This document shows, in pieces, positions 35,383-48,150 of a stretch of 64,000 nt of DNA (positions within the stretch are counted from its first letter, which is position 1; every line of letters begins with the position of its first letter). Source of the stretch: Ctenosaura bakeri. Its lineage: Eukaryota; Chordata; Lepidosauria; Squamata; Iguanidae. The stretch lies in the NCBI GenBank assembly GCA_948474755.1, contig CAOLHI010000149.1, positions 124,001-188,000 on the forward strand, written 5' to 3'. A model generated the notes under the pieces. That model did not search any database. It saw only the letters and a program-made list of their open reading frames with translations, and had not been told where the DNA came from. Position numbers and translations under genes: made by a program.

Positions 35383-35566
35383 ATTGTTGTTGTTGTATGC
35401 CTTCAAATCGTTTCTGACTTATGGAGACCCTAAGGAGAACCTCAGAGTTTTCTGAGACTGTGTGTGCATGATGCGCCCAAGGTGGGTTTCCATGGCCTAG
35501 CCGGGAATCAAATGCTGGCCTCCAGGTCATAATCTAACGCTCAAACCACCACACCATGCAGGGTCT
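35383..35566 (-). mobile_element. tRNA-derived SINE, copy 5
   Basis: Starts with the complemented tail TTGTTGTTGTTGTATGCCTT, then CAAATCGTTTCTGACTTATGG, CAAGGTGGGTTTCC, a diverged B box (GGGAATCAAATGCTGG) and CAAACCACCACACCATGC. The CAACAA-type tail is preserved here. Confidence 0.8.
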
Positions 35567-35639
35567 CCATTTAGAAATTACTTAATACATTAATATTATT
35601 TAATATTAACCTAGTTATTCTTTGAGATGTGTTTTATTT

Positions 35640-35795
35640 ACATTTAGTTTTTAAAAATCCTCTTTAAAATCAACAATACTTTATTAAAATAATTATACTT
35701 TTATTAATGACTTTGTATAGTTTTAAATACATAGTTGGTCATCTTGAGCCTCGTAGTGGCAGAAAGGTGGAATATAAATGAATAAAAACAAACAA
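35640..35795 (+). mobile_element. Short LINE 3' tail
   Basis: AT-rich DNA ending GTCATCTTGAGCCTCGTAG, then GGCAGAAAGGTGGAATATAAAT, the 3' tail shared by L2-like elements in this genome. Confidence 0.5.
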
Positions 35796-36813
35796 ATATT
35801 TGCCGTGTATACTTCCTGCAACACCACTGTGCCCCGAACAAAGTTCACAGTTAGTACACGGTGACTGTGCTGACAGGATCATGCAACAATTCCAGACCTG
35901 GCACTATGACTGTAGTCTAGACCTTCTTGGGTGAGAAAACACATCACTAATGCCAAACTGATCATGAATTCATACATTAAGAAAAAAGACAGTAGGTTTC
36001 TTTCTTTCTTTCTTTCTTTTTTTTGGTTGGCTGATTGACTCATTCTAAAGCCCATTACTTTTCTTCCAGTAGTTTTACCTGCCCTCCTGCCAATGAATGG
36101 CTGGACCAAACACCATATACACCTAAGTACTACCGTGCTTCAGACATTCCGCCTCAAAATGAAAGAGCATCAAGTCTATCCTTAATATCTCACAATTCAT
36201 AAGGCCCTGTCCCGGTTCAAGCCTTTACTCTTTGCTTCACTCTATGAACAATTATAAAGCTTAAGATGCTTCATGCGATGCCCTTTTCCTAAGGAAGAAG
36301 AATATCCAAGAAAAGTTGGGCAAAGTCTGCATAGCATGCTAGTCAAGAAATCACTATTACCATTTCTTAAGTGAAATGCATGGATTTACAGATGGCTCCA
36401 CTGGGAACTAATACTCAACGAAATCATGACAATACAGTTCTGAATCAAGTCAGTTGGGAAAAAATTTAGAAAAACATATTGGAAGATGCATTATTGATAC
36501 ATTAAAGATACACTATTAAGGCAGAATAACTATACTAAATAAAATGCCATTGTCCTGTCACTCACAGAAGATGGAGGAGTAGTTATTATCAATGTGCACA
36601 GCATAATCAACAGACAGACCGAGTGATTAGTTCAGTTATTCAGATTAGGCGTTCCATTGCACCAGACTGGAAAATAAGTCCACAAAAGTCACTTCCTGAC
36701 TGAGAAAGAAGATGAAGAGATCTATCCCTGCCCTGGCTGGCTGGTGTATTTCTATGCTGGGCACAAGAGGAGAGGTCTTTTCTCTGACAGCATAATCAGC
36801 ATTCCTAGTGAAG
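35796..36813. other. MEX3C intron, unassigned
   Basis: No gene; a (TTTC)n run lies at about 36000-36018. Confidence 0.4.
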
Positions 36814-37066
36814 GCTCAGTGGTAGGAAGAGTACAAGTTTGGTAAGCACTGGGTCTCAGGTTCAATCCCTGGCCCTTCAATAAAGAATGGCAGCAATGTT
36901 TAGAGAAGTATGCTCCCAGAAACCAGGAGAATCACTGCCAACTTCAACTGATGATGCTAGGAGAGATGACTCAACATCTAAATAATATCCCTCTTCAAAA
37001 AATGGAATGTTCACTATTTTCTGCAGATGCCTGAAACTGGGTTATACTGGCTCAACTAGTCTCACA
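36814..37066 (+). mobile_element. tRNA-derived SINE, second family
   Basis: The A-box-like GGCTCAGTGGTAG and B-box-like CTCAGGTTCAATCCCTGG are about 40 bp apart, as in a tRNA-derived pol III promoter. The body continues with AAACCAGGAGAATCACTGCCA and ends with CTGAAACTGGGTTATACTGG. This is distinct from the CAACAA-tailed family and well diverged. Confidence 0.7.
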
Positions 37067-39039
37067 GCAAAAACATTGCAAGCAAAGAAGTATTGCATTC
37101 ATTAACTGTAATTACATAAAATGGTCTCAGACACTTATTTAAGGGCAAATCCAACTGTTTGCCATGACTTGACTTAACCAGAGGGAGATGGATGTAAATA
37201 TATAATGCAAATGACTATTTTCCCTCTACGTGCCCAGGAACTGGGCAGATCCATAATGTCTGTATCCAAAAAGGGGCTGCTGTTACATTACAATGTAGGG
37301 GAGCCAGTAAAGTGACCAATGTACACTGGTCTCTATGAGTTTGATACTAGAAATGAAGAATAAGCAAGTAATCACAGCCCCTAATATTTAGTTGATGTCA
37401 CTCTGTATTTCATTAGAATAATCCACTTTGCTATGCAGATGATTCTGTACTCTTTTTTTGTGCCAAGCTATTTGAGGTCAACTGTTTGGTTCTAACTATA
37501 CCAAACAAGAAGCATGGCTATCCAATTTCATCCCATGGAGAAAAGCTTTTCAATTCAGCTGCTACAATCTTTTTTGATTCTGGAATTTTCCAAACACTTA
37601 TTACAGGACAGTCTCATGCCCAATCCTCACAGAGGATGCTTGAAGCAATAGGGGCCTCACTTGTATCAGGCATCCTGGGCACTGCAGCCTCTCTCCTGGT
37701 TTGTGAGCCAACTAAGATCTTGATGTCTCCCATGATCTATGGCTAGATGGAAATGCTTCACAGAACCAGCACATGATGAAGATTATTTCTTTAAATAGTG
37801 CCATCGATCTATAAAGTGCTTCACCAAACAGAAGAACAACAAAGACAACAAGCCCTGTCAAAGGCATATGTACAAGCTTTTGTAATTATGTGTTGTTTCG
37901 AGTAGATTGTATTTTATTGTTTAATATAATAACTATCATTGATTTTATTGTAAGCCACCCTGAGATCTTCAGATAAAGAGCAGGATAGAAGTATCTAAAT
38001 AAATAATAAAATAAAGGAATAAAACAAATATAAAACTAATACAAGACAACTGTAAAGAGAATTATCCAGGTAGTAATAATACAAAAACAGTGCAAGTATA
38101 CAATTAATATATATAAGATTATGAAATGATATTAAACTAACATTTCAAAAGCTCTGGAAAACAATCAAATTTTAAATTGAGATTTACAAACAGTATGGGA
38201 AGGAGCAGTCCACAAATGTACAGCTGAAGTAGCAGGATCAAGGGCAGGAAGCCAGGTTTCAGTGGTAGCAAGATGGTGGAAAGATCCAGGGAGAAATAAA
38301 TCATGAACAGTAGCAACTTTTTTTGGAGCCATCAAATGAGAGTTACATAAGGGTAAGAAAAAGTAAACTGGCAAGGAAGACAGCAGATATTTATTAGATT
38401 AGAAGAAACGAGACAACTGAGAAAAGAAAAATTAAAAAGGGGTTAACAATGAAAATATAAATATAACAAAAATAGAAAACTAAGTAACAAAGAAAACTAC
38501 AAAAGACTACATCATTAACAATGAAAACTAGGATCTTCACCTGGCTGAGAAAGGACACTTCTGGGAGAGCCTCTTCCTCTATTGCAGAAGATGACCTTCC
38601 ATGGCCTGATTTGATGCCTCATCTCTTTCAAGATGGCACAGCTGGGTGTGGAGTGGCATTGCCTGGACCTCAGTCTCTCAAGAAGGAACTTCAATCCATT
38701 CAAAAGCCCCACAGGAGAGGTAAACTCAGGAAAGACAACAATAGCAGCAGCTGGGTAATACAACTTGACTTGCACACACTAGAGCAAGTCTCTGATGGTG
38801 GCATCCTAAAGGGGGGCAGGGGGGAAATGGATTGATATCCACAAAAGCTCCCACTAAAATATAAATCTGTTAGTGTTAACGGGGCTGTAGATTCTCCCCT
38901 CCCCCTTCTTCCTCTTGTATTTGTCCTCAAGTGTAGTTACAATTTTCCTTTTTCACTAAGAAAGGGTATGAATGAATAAATAAAGTTCTCTGGGAAGGGA
39001 TAATTCCACATTTGCTTGGTTTTGGACAAGGTCTTTTGG
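37067..39039. other. MEX3C intron with a LINE 3' tail
   Basis: At about 37900-38020 the stretch TTATTGTAAGCCACCCTGAGA, followed by GCAGGATAGAAGTATCTAAATAAATAA, is the 3' tail of an L2-like LINE on the plus strand. The rest is unassigned. Confidence 0.45.
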
Positions 39040-39226
39040 GAGAGCCAGCATGGTGTAATGGTTTGAGCAATGGACTACAACCCTGGAGACAGGGTTCGAT
39101 TCACCACTCAGCAACAGAAACCCACTGGGTGACCTTGGGTGAGTCACATACTCTCAGCCTCAGAAAATCCTGTGGGTCACCATAACCTGGAAACGACTTG
39201 AAACCACACAGCAGCAATAACAATAG
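39040..39226 (+). mobile_element. tRNA-derived SINE, copy 6
   Basis: Clear plus-strand copy: head AGCCAGCATGGTGTAATGG, B box CAGGGTTCGATTCACC, body CCCACTGGGTGACCTTGG and CATACTCTCAGCCTCAG, tail CCATAACCTGGAAACGACTT then CAGCAGCAATAAC. Confidence 0.85.
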
Positions 39227-40039
39227 TCTATTGAACCCTGTACTCAGATACATGAATCCCTATGTTAAATGGCTCTTTAAAGTAAATATGAATTATGTAT
39301 TTGTATTTTGCAGGTGGTGTTAATGGGGAAAGAGGTGTGCCACATTGGACTGCTACTTCCTTTGTACTTGTGTGTCTGTCTATACTCTTATAAAAAGGAA
39401 AGCAAACTTTTCTATTTGTCATTATCTTTGACTGATGACTCCTAGTCGTTCTACTGCTTGATGTGGTAGTAGAGGTGTCATTCCCAGCAGATTTACTAGC
39501 CACATGAGACTAGGTGGGAGAGACGCCACAAAAAACTCCAAAGAAACTACTTTTTCCAACCCATTCCAAGCAATACATCCAGAAAATAACCAGGGATGCC
39601 AACTTTTCAGGAAGCCAAGAACACCAAATTTAGCAGACTAGATGACAGTGATTCCACAAGTCAAAGAAATTGTCCAAGAATTACTTTCTACTAATCATTT
39701 CAGGCAAAAACATATTGTGGAAAGTAGCCCACAACATCAACATTTCAGATATCCATACTTACCAAATTCAGCAGCTAAAAAAAGAAGACATGGGAGTGAC
39801 CCAAGAAGCCAGGAAAAAATTCATAGGAATCAGGGCCAAAGCTCCATATTTCAAAACCTAGTCCCAAATGCCAACTTTTCAGGAAATCATATCCAGATGG
39901 GCACAAGGAGGTGGCTCCTGTGGAATTTTTGTGGCTTTATCTATCACATCCATCTAATGCTGTGTATGTCTGGTGAACTGGTAGGTGTGACTTGTTACAT
40001 CTCTCCTATTTTTTACAGAACACATGTGTTTTGTATAAA
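39227..40039. other. MEX3C intron, unassigned
   Basis: No gene; the part from about 39640 may be an older upstream portion of the BovB element, but I could not confirm it. Confidence 0.35.
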
Positions 40040-40850
40040 CTAAACTGATCAGGTAATTAAATGCAAAGTTGCAAAAATTACAAACATATTACATAACTGA
40101 AAGCAGAAGACGGAGAAGCTCCATTCTCTCTGCAAAAAACAAGACCAGAAACAAACTGTGGCACAGAGCATGAACCATTAATATAAAAAATGAGAATAAA
40201 GTTAAAGAACACCAAACCAATCACTATGCCAAAATGCACATCCCTGTGGAATTTAAAGACCATGTAAAAATAGATCCAAGAAATCAAAGGGAAATATATA
40301 TCAAGAGTGGAAATGCTATATGACCAGCAAAACACACTACACGATCAGAAAGAAATAAAAAGATGATGGAAATAATAAACTGAAGAACTATATACAAGAG
40401 ATGAAAGGATGAAAGTTTCATTCAAGGAAGAACCATTTGAAGATGACTCTACAATTTTAGTAAGAGAAATGAAAGCTGCAAAACATTTAGGAGAAATAAA
40501 TCATATGGAACAGATGGCATACCATTAGAGCTATTTTAAGCTACAAAAAATAGAACCCACCGAAATTCTAACTAAAAACTATGAATAAATATAGGGGGAA
40601 AAAAACCAATGGCCTACAGATTGGAAATGTTTAAAATACATTCTAATCCCCAGAAGACAGGGCACTAGGGATTGCAATTACCACTGGACTGTTGGATTAA
40701 TCTTGCACACAAGCAGTTGAGGCTGAGAATTCTACAACAAAGATTTTTACCATATATGGCATGAGAAATACCAGATATCCAAGCTGGGTTCAGAAAAGGA
40801 AGAGGCACTAGGGACCATATTGTGGACATATGTTGGATAAAGTTTTCCTC
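40040..40850 (+). mobile_element. BovB/RTE-clade LINE fragment, decayed
   Basis: Translating the plus strand across frames gives successive matches to the BovB reverse transcriptase: SFKEEPFEDDSTI, ILTKN then QWPTDWK, YILIPRRQG, and QAGFRKGRGTRDHI at about 40780-40820. The palm motifs further downstream are missing; the sequence departs after about 40840. Several frameshifts and stops are present. BovB is abundant in squamates, and this supports the host assignment. Confidence 0.75.
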
Positions 40851-41117
40851 TTTTTTCAAAAATATATTAATGTAATTTAAATGTATTAATCCATTACTTT
40901 TTTCCTTTTTGTATTGTAATATTTATTTTAATTAATGATTGCTGACATGATTATATATACAAAGTTCAATAAAAGAGAATTTTCACAGTCTTCGTTTATT
41001 TCATGATTATTACTGAAAATATTTTGGTGGGGAGAGCCAAAATTATCTGAACCAGGCATTAAATGTGCTTGGCATGCCACTAGCCTCCTCTTTTGCAGAG
41101 TACCCTTCACTGGCTAA

Positions 41118-41522
41118 GGCCCTTTTTGCACGCCAGTCCTGTTGCAAAATGGCCTCAGGAGTGCTGCGGGATTGTGAAGATGGTTTCACATGACGTCGGC
41201 GGTGATCACGCATTATATCATTTTCGGCTCATTGCTGAAAATGATGCGTGATCGCACGTCCCTCTCAGGCCCCATACGTACTTACCTTGTGTGTGGAAGC
41301 TCTGGACATGTGGCCATCGCGCTTCCTCCCCCAGCACAGCCTGGGAAAGTACCCAGCTGTGCTGCGCTGCAGAAGGAAGAGGCGGAGCGCTCCCGCTTCC
41401 TTCTGGCCAGCATGGAGCTGGTGAGGAGGAGAAGCAGAGGGGACACAAGTGCCTCTTGGAAGAGGCTTCTCGTGTGATCCCCTCGCGATACCAGCGGTAC
41501 CAAGTAAGGTGTGAAAAGGGCC
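41118..41522. mobile_element. Harbinger-like MITE with TAA target duplication
   Basis: Ends GGCCCTTTTTGCAC and GTGTGAAAAGGGCC are inverted, with TAA on both sides (41115-41117 and 41523-41525), the PIF/Harbinger signature. The 405-bp interior is much more GC- and CpG-rich than the flanks. It has an inner inverted pair, GATCACGCATTATATCATTTTC and GAAAATGATGCGTGATC. No transposase is encoded. Confidence 0.85.
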
Positions 41523-41525
41523 TAA

Positions 41526-43341
41526 CTGAAGCTGTCATGGAAAGTAGGGCTTGGATTGGACTGTCTTGGAAATGAGTCAAGGAATGTTTTGGCTTATTTC
41601 TGAACCAATCCAATGGGAGTCATGGGTGCCTCTATCTTCATCTATATGTAGACAGACTTCCATGACATGACATAATAAATGGGTTTCTTAGTTTGCTACA
41701 GTTGGAAGCAGGAGGAGAACAGAGAAGAACGCTTAAATTTCTCATCAGAGGGGCACAAAAATTTCTCGCTAGATGTGAATATCAGTGTATTTCTCAGTTC
41801 TATTTCAGCAGCTGAACATCAATTTTAAAAGAAATTCCCCTTGTTTATATAAATGAATCCTCACAAATTAAGAAATGTCTGAACTGTTAGCACATCACAA
41901 AATGAGAAAAATCATTTTGAAAACCCAAACTCATAATGTCCTTCATATTTCCATACTTCTAATATCAAGACTTTCCAGTGGCTTATAATTTTCTCACCTT
42001 CAAAAAGAAAGCAGTAATACAAAAATGTGCCAGATGTGAGGAACAGTCTGGGGGAGCATATTCAAGAATTCACATACCTGATGTTACTGTACTTGTATTT
42101 CTTTTACTGTGGTGGTAATAATAATAATAGCACTTATAATGATCTTAAATATCTTATGTGCAAAAAATACATTAACAGTGCATGATTATATTTTAAATAA
42201 GACTATTCTTCCTTGGGGAAGTGGCTCAGTGTTTACTTTTTTTTTCCAGCCAATTAATGTCAAAGCTTCCCCTTACATTTAAGACACAACCACTTTCCAT
42301 AAAAAGGATGATGACCGCCATCAGTCATAAAGGTTACGGAACAGATGGAGCAGTTAGAGACAACACCTGCATGACCGTGATCGGATCACTTTGCCCTGGC
42401 CTCTTAGAAGGGACTTTGGGAACTCAGCTTTCATTAAAAACAAGGCTAACAAAAACACGCACAGAGAAGTGCTTCTAGCTCTCACAGCTGTCAAGCAAAA
42501 CTGGAGTCACATGCAGCCAGTGTCTGCCAAATGGCTCTGAAACTAGAGAGGGTGTGAGCAGGAATTGTGGGCAGAACTTCCTTAATCAGCACAATTCCCT
42601 AGCCCACACCACAGCTTCAAGTCTGCCTCTTTGTCCCAGAATTTACTGCCTCATGCTTTACCTCTTCCTCTTCTCCACCACAGCTAAAAAGTTCTGCACT
42701 AATTCCTCCCTTCCACAGAGGAGAAAAATACACACACACACACACACACACGTGTGTGTGTGTGTATAAATACCGGTAAATAAATAAATAAAAATGTTGG
42801 CTGGAAAACCTATTACTTTATTAACAAATTTGTATCCCTCGCTTCTTCCTCAAGAAAAGCTCAAGACAGAATGGCTGGCCTACCTTATTTTATCCTCATG
42901 ATAATCCTGTAGGTCAGATTAGGCCCAGGGTTAACCTGAAATCTTCATGGCTTACTAAATAATAACTATATTCTTTCTGTTACACCACACGAGATTCCCC
43001 TAGCCTGCCTGATCTTCCATGGCAGTCATGAGATTAGGTACCCATGTAGAAAATGTTAGTGGCCATCCATCCTCAGATTCCTCAAGCACCGTACTGCTGT
43101 TTTAGTTTTCATAATTTATTTTGCAAAAAGGATGGAACACAACAGAAAGAGGGGTGATGTTTGAGTGAGTTTCTGCAGCCCTGACAGTGATGGTACTAAA
43201 GGGAAGGCTATCAATTTCCAGAAAGCATCTGAAATGGAAAGAATGGGTCACTCACTCCCTATATCATATTATTATCTAATAGGCTTAACTAATTCTGACT
43301 TCAGAATCTGAGTGTAAATAAAATAATAAGCCAGGAGTATA
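41526..43341. other. MEX3C intron, unassigned
   Basis: No gene. Contains an AC/GT palindromic run (listed separately) and ATAAATAA-type runs at 42776-42793. Confidence 0.4.
42729..42768. repeat. (AC)n-(GT)n palindromic microsatellite
   Basis: About 11 AC units lead directly into CGTG and about 8 GT units, forming a self-complementary alternating purine-pyrimidine tract. Confidence 0.92.
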
Positions 43342-43721
43342 TAGTCATCCCTCCACATTCACCAGGGTTAGGGGCACAAGACCCCCGTGAAAGTGGAAAA
43401 AAACACGAATAGGCCTTCCCAAACCATATTTAACACACAAAAAAGTATGATCACCATATTCAACCCACTGTGGATTCCTCTGAGGCATCAGGGTTCCTTC
43501 ACAAGGCTGAAGTAGATGGCTGGTGGGGCTTACTGCCACCTCCACTGCTGCCTCACACCATTTTTAATAGGGACTTACAAGCCTCATTCAGAATTTCTCA
43601 GTCTCACGAAGCTTGCAGTCTGTATTAAAAATGGCACAGGGAGGCAGCAGAAGAGACAGCAAATAATCCGTGAATAATCAAACCCACAAAAGTGAAACCT
43701 GCAAATACGAAGGACTGATTG
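43342..43721. mobile_element. pogo/Tigger-like MITE, copy 3
   Basis: Starts TAGTCATCCCTCCACATTC and ends AAATACGAAGGACTGATTG, with TA on each side (43340-43341 and 43722-43723). The interior is collinear with copy 2 (AACCATATTTAACACAC, GATCACCATATTCAACCCAC). Confidence 0.83.
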
Positions 43722-43723
43722 TA

Positions 43724-45395
43724 TTTCAGTGCATACTTGTTCAGTCTGGAGGAACATCTGTCATGAAGACATATAACTGTGTTGTTGTCTTGGTTATCAC
43801 ATTTCTGTCAACTCACCACTCTTAAGTAACTTTCTATCACAAACAACAACCTTAATGTCCATCACCATAGCAAGAACTGCCTGTCTTTGAAAAATAAAAT
43901 CAAATAAAATCACTGCCACTGCGACTATACTTCCTCTCGGTCCTTACTGTAGCTCAGTTTTTCTTCTCCTTCCCGCAGTACAGATTTCACTGTAGGCATA
44001 AAAAGAACATTCAGAAGAGCTCTGCTATATCAGAGCAAGGTTTCATCTGACTCTATATCTTGTTTCCAAGTGTGGTCAATTGGATGCTTCCAGAAAGCCC
44101 ACAAACTTAATATGAAGACTAAAGTAACCTTCGCCTGCATCTGGTGTATTACTTCTGGACACAGAGATTCCTTTTAGTTAGCATGGCTACTATATACTGA
44201 TAAAAGTTATCCTGAACTAATTGGATTTGATTTATCAGTCTTCCACTCTAATCCCCCACCATATAGTTTACAGAAGATGGATTATAAAATGCAATTTATT
44301 TCTAGCTAAAATAAATGGCCTTCCCTGTCTTTTTTTTGCACAGAAGTCTTCCTGTATTGTGTGTATGTGTGCCTTTGAGTCACCTGTTAGCTTTTGGCAA
44401 TCCCATGAATTTCATACGGCTTTCTTAGGCAAAGAATACTCAGAAGTGGTTTTGCCAGTTCCTTCTCTGAAATTGCCAAACACTTTTCTTACCAATGACT
44501 GCTCATGAGCAAAGAACAAATCTACTCACAATATACAGATAATAAAGAATAGCTAAGTGGGGAGTCAATTCAGAGTTTTTCAAAACTTTTGAGGTTTCTA
44601 TTCTCTTTCTTAATGTCAATTTAATATGAGTTTTCCACAAAAAGAATGTTTTATGTCAACTGAGAATTTTAACCCTCATATGCCAGGATGGAAAAAGCAC
44701 AAGTGATATACTTTGGCTGTTAGTAGGCTAACCTCCTTGGAAGCAAGGTAGGAAATAAGATGTAGTACATGAAAATTTAAATTGTGAACCTAACACTATA
44801 ACTAATACCAGAAAATAAGTAAAAAATACCTTACATTTACTGTACTTTCTGAAGAATTACAGAAGCTATACTTGTCTCCAAACAAGAAAGTGTAAAAGCG
44901 TAAGAGCATGTGAAACAGGACTGAGCATACATTGTTTAACTTCATAGGCTGGAATGATTACCGGTAATTCTCACTGGAGCTGAGGCCAGCCTGACTCAGA
45001 TGCCTACAGTTAGTTTTACTGTTTACAGACAAGACAATGTAATTTTTCAGCATTAATTTTAGAGCTAGTGAAATTCAGTTTGGTAATTTTGGTGCTGGGC
45101 CCCCCTCCTAAAAGGGTTTCGCCACCATTACTATTACAACCAAATCTTCAATTTGCATTAGGAACAGACCTCTAGTAGTTTCATGACTGCCCAATTAAGG
45201 GCAGGCCCCAAGAAAATGCCATAGTACAGTGCACAAATTGAGAACTTTTATGGGCACGTTAGGATGTAACGGCAAAACTGTATGCAACATTCTATGTCCC
45301 ATAAACACATAGGGTTCACAAAGCATTCATCTTCTATGACTACCAAGTAGTAGTAACTCACATCTCATCTAACAGAGGTGGAATCTGCTAACAAA
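43724..45395. other. MEX3C intron with a SINE tail
   Basis: At about 44355-44475, minus strand, the segment GTGCCTTTGAGTCACCTGTTAG, CATGAATTTCATACGGC and TTAGGCAAAGAATACTCAGAAG is the tail of the 5S-derived SINE. The remainder is unassigned. Confidence 0.5.
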
Positions 45396-45520
45396 TGAAG
45401 GCCTATTATACAGAATCAGACTCTTCCCGTCTAGTTTTGTATGACCTACTTTGGTTTGCACAGCAACTCTCCAGGGCCTCACAGGCAAAGGTCTTTTCCA
45501 GCTCAACCCATCAAAGCTTA
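45396..45520 (-). mobile_element. tRNA-derived SINE of the second family, 3' part
   Basis: On the minus strand it reads as the body and tail of the family seen at 36814: complement of TATACAGAATCAGACTC, CAGCAACTCTCCAGGGCCTCA and GGCAAAGGTCTTTTCCAG. The promoter head is missing. Confidence 0.55.
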
Positions 45521-46833
45521 TTTTAACTAGAGATGCTGTGGACTGAATTGGAAAACTTGTGTATGTGCAAAGTGTAGTATATGCTTGCCTCCATGGCATA
45601 AAGCGAATGGAGGTCTGGCTGCAATTGTCCTATTTTGGCTGTAAACTCTTAGTTGGTACTATATGTGTAACTGTATCATACAATACAAGCAAGAATTTGA
45701 CAAAACACCCCTTCTGAGTGCCAATCTTCAATATAATGCCCACACAACTCACTCACCATAAAATGATGTTACTGCTTCCCTAAAACCAAACCACTTTGGA
45801 GTTCCTCCACTGTAGTAATTTAACTTGCATAAAACTGCTCCTCTCATACCATCCAGACATGCTGCTTGTTTGTTGATGCAAATAACACTTGCTGCTAAAG
45901 AGGATGCGGAAATCCATTTGGCCTTATCTTAAAACTACAAATTCTGCTCAGATTCCTAAGTCGGAAATCCCCCGACTCTCTCTGTCTTCCTTCCTTTGAA
46001 CACCTTTTCATTCTACCAGTACTTCCTCTTTTAAAACATTTGGTCTTTGCTGTCGTTGCCACATACTCCTGTATTTAGCTACTTTCCTTCTATGCCGACA
46101 AAATCCCCACTGCCTCATTTTCATAAAGACATAAGCATGTAAGCAAACCCTTATTGGTGATACAGTGCCCAACACATTTTAGATGCTTTCAGAAATGTTA
46201 AATCAGTTAGATCACACCATGGTGATGTCTACTGTTGAGCCAGCAGGGTGTAAGCTCAAAAAGAGAGAATTCCTCAGCCACCTTTTCCTTTCTAGATATG
46301 AACAGCAGTTGTAACTTCAAGGACTGCTTAAATTGGAGCGACACAGTACTCATTTTTTAAGGATTCCCCTCCTTTCACAATTTCCTCAAATCTGTAAAAA
46401 AAAGTAACTCCTTCTACATGTATTTCTTTTTAGAGTCACAGGTCTGTTTATAACATGATCCTTGCTATGGTAACTACTGGCATCGCAAGTTAAATTGCAG
46501 GAACACAAGGAACATAAATTAGCCTCAGCCAGGAAGGGGGAGGGGGAGAAAAGAGGACTCCCATTTTTATTTTTAGGTAAATTAAACTTCTGGGTCTTTT
46601 CTGAAGGCACCAAATTCTTGATTTATAGAAGCACTTACTTTAAGTACTACAGTAACAGTGCTTTCCTTCACACATTGACTGACAGATAAGCTCCATGTTT
46701 AACATAACTTACTTCCAAAGGAAGTGTAAATATGATTGCAGTATAAAGGGGTCAAACAATTGTTCTATTTTCCTAGTATTTGATTGTTTCAAGAAAAGTT
46801 TAATTGAAATCACTCGGCTTCTTGCATTTTCAC
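45521..46833. other. MEX3C intron, unassigned
   Basis: No gene or repeat recognised. Confidence 0.4.
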
Positions 46834-47265
46834 AGAATCACAGAATCTTGAGTTGAAAGAGACCACAAGGATCATCGAGTTCAACCTGCTGCTATTTAGG
46901 AACACACAACTAAAGCACTTTTGAAAGATGCCCATTCAATCTCTGTTGAAAGACCTATAAAGAAGGAGATTCCACCACCTGTCGAGACAGCCCATTCCAC
47001 TGTCAAGCAGCTTTCACAGTTAAGAAGTTCTTCCTTTTCTAGTCCCTGGTTTGTATTTCAATCCTTGGAGCAGCAGAAAACAAGCCTGCTCCACTGTCTC
47101 CATGAGATTCCTTTAGATGTTTAAAGACAGATATCATCTCATCTCTTCTCCAATCTGACCATACCCAGCTCTCTAAGTCATTCTTCATCAGGCTTGGTTT
47201 CCAGAGCTTTGATTATCTTGGTCACTTTTCTCTGGCCACGTTCCAGCTTGTCAACATTCTCCTTG
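46834..47265 (-). mobile_element. CR1 LINE, 3' end fragment
   Basis: Starts with the complemented CR1 tail CACAGAATCACAGAATC, then TTGAGTTGAAAGAGACCACAAGG and TTCAACCTGCTGC. It runs parallel to the 3' region of the CR1 at 390-840 (GAGATTCCACCACCT, AAGAAGTTCTTCC, GAGCAGCAGAAAACAAGCC). It is 5'-truncated and more diverged. Confidence 0.85.
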
Positions 47266-47808
47266 ATGTATATGTTTACCTTTACAAATACACACTGTTG
47301 TGTCTCCTTTGATGATATATTTCAGAATTTCTTCCTTCCTAAACGTAACATGAATCACGGTTCCAAGTACATGGGAAGATTTTTTTTTTACATTAATCAC
47401 AAGATAAAAAGTAGGACCTATACTAGAAAGGATGCAACTGTTATCTATTCAACATACGTTCTATTAGGTCCCACTGGTAAGTTTAAATATCACCTATCAG
47501 TTTCTGATAACCACAGCCATCCTTGTGGAGAGGTAGCATTCAGATAGACCCTTATGTACTTAAAATCCAAAGTACTGAAACCAAAACAGATCAGCAGATT
47601 TTGTCAAGGAACTCAATTGTGTGTTTTTGGCCCACATGCTGAATGTTTCATGGCTAGGATGGACTTGAAAATGTCTATGGACTACTGATAGTATTCTAGA
47701 CTGAGCTGGTAGACAGGCAAGTACATGAATTCACTCTCTACTAAACAAGATGGCCTGGATGGAAAGGACGTGAGTATTGTCCAGTCTTTCTCACTGAAAG
47801 TTATCTTA
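47266..47808. other. MEX3C intron, unassigned
   Basis: No gene or repeat recognised. Confidence 0.4.
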
Positions 47809-48010
47809 GGTCATTTCCACACTACACTGTTAGAGTGCTATTATTCCACTTTCAACATCCTATGGAATCCCGGGGTTTGCATCTTAGGGAGGGGCATTTA
47901 GAATTCCCAGCCAGGGAGCTCTTTGGCCTCAGTAAACTACAAACCTCAGAATTCCACAGGATGTTGAAAGTGGAATAATAGCACCATAACAGTGCAGTTC
48001 AGATATGGCC
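47809..48010. mobile_element. Foldback MITE, copy B
   Basis: Arms GGTCATTTCCACACTACACTG and CAGTGCAGTTCAGATATGGCC are inverted. The internal arm words ATTCCACTTTCAACATCCTA and TAGGATGTTGAAAGTGGAAT (last as AGGATGTTGAAAGTGGAAT here) match the other copies. Flanks TTA and CTA could be a decayed three-base duplication. Confidence 0.85.
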
Positions 48011-48016
48011 CTAGAC

Positions 48017-48150
48017 AACTTTTCTCAACTTGTGGTTTCCCAGATATCTGTTGAACTGTAACTCTCATCACTCCTGGCCAGCATGTTCAATTATGAGATT
48101 TGAGGGATGCAGCCCAATATCTGGAAATCCAAGGTTGAGAAAGGCTATCC
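48017..48150. mobile_element. hAT-like short palindromic element (tentative)
   Basis: Inverted ends TTTCTCAACTTGTGG and CCAAGGTTGAGAAAG enclose ACTGTAACTCTCATCACTCCTGGCCAGCATG in centre and a complementary GAGGGATGCAGCCCAATATCTGG. It directly abuts foldback copy B. Confidence 0.5.

Noticed and set aside
36814..36900. A tRNA gene
   Set aside because: A- and B-box-like words are present, but no cloverleaf is evident and the sequence continues into a SINE body.
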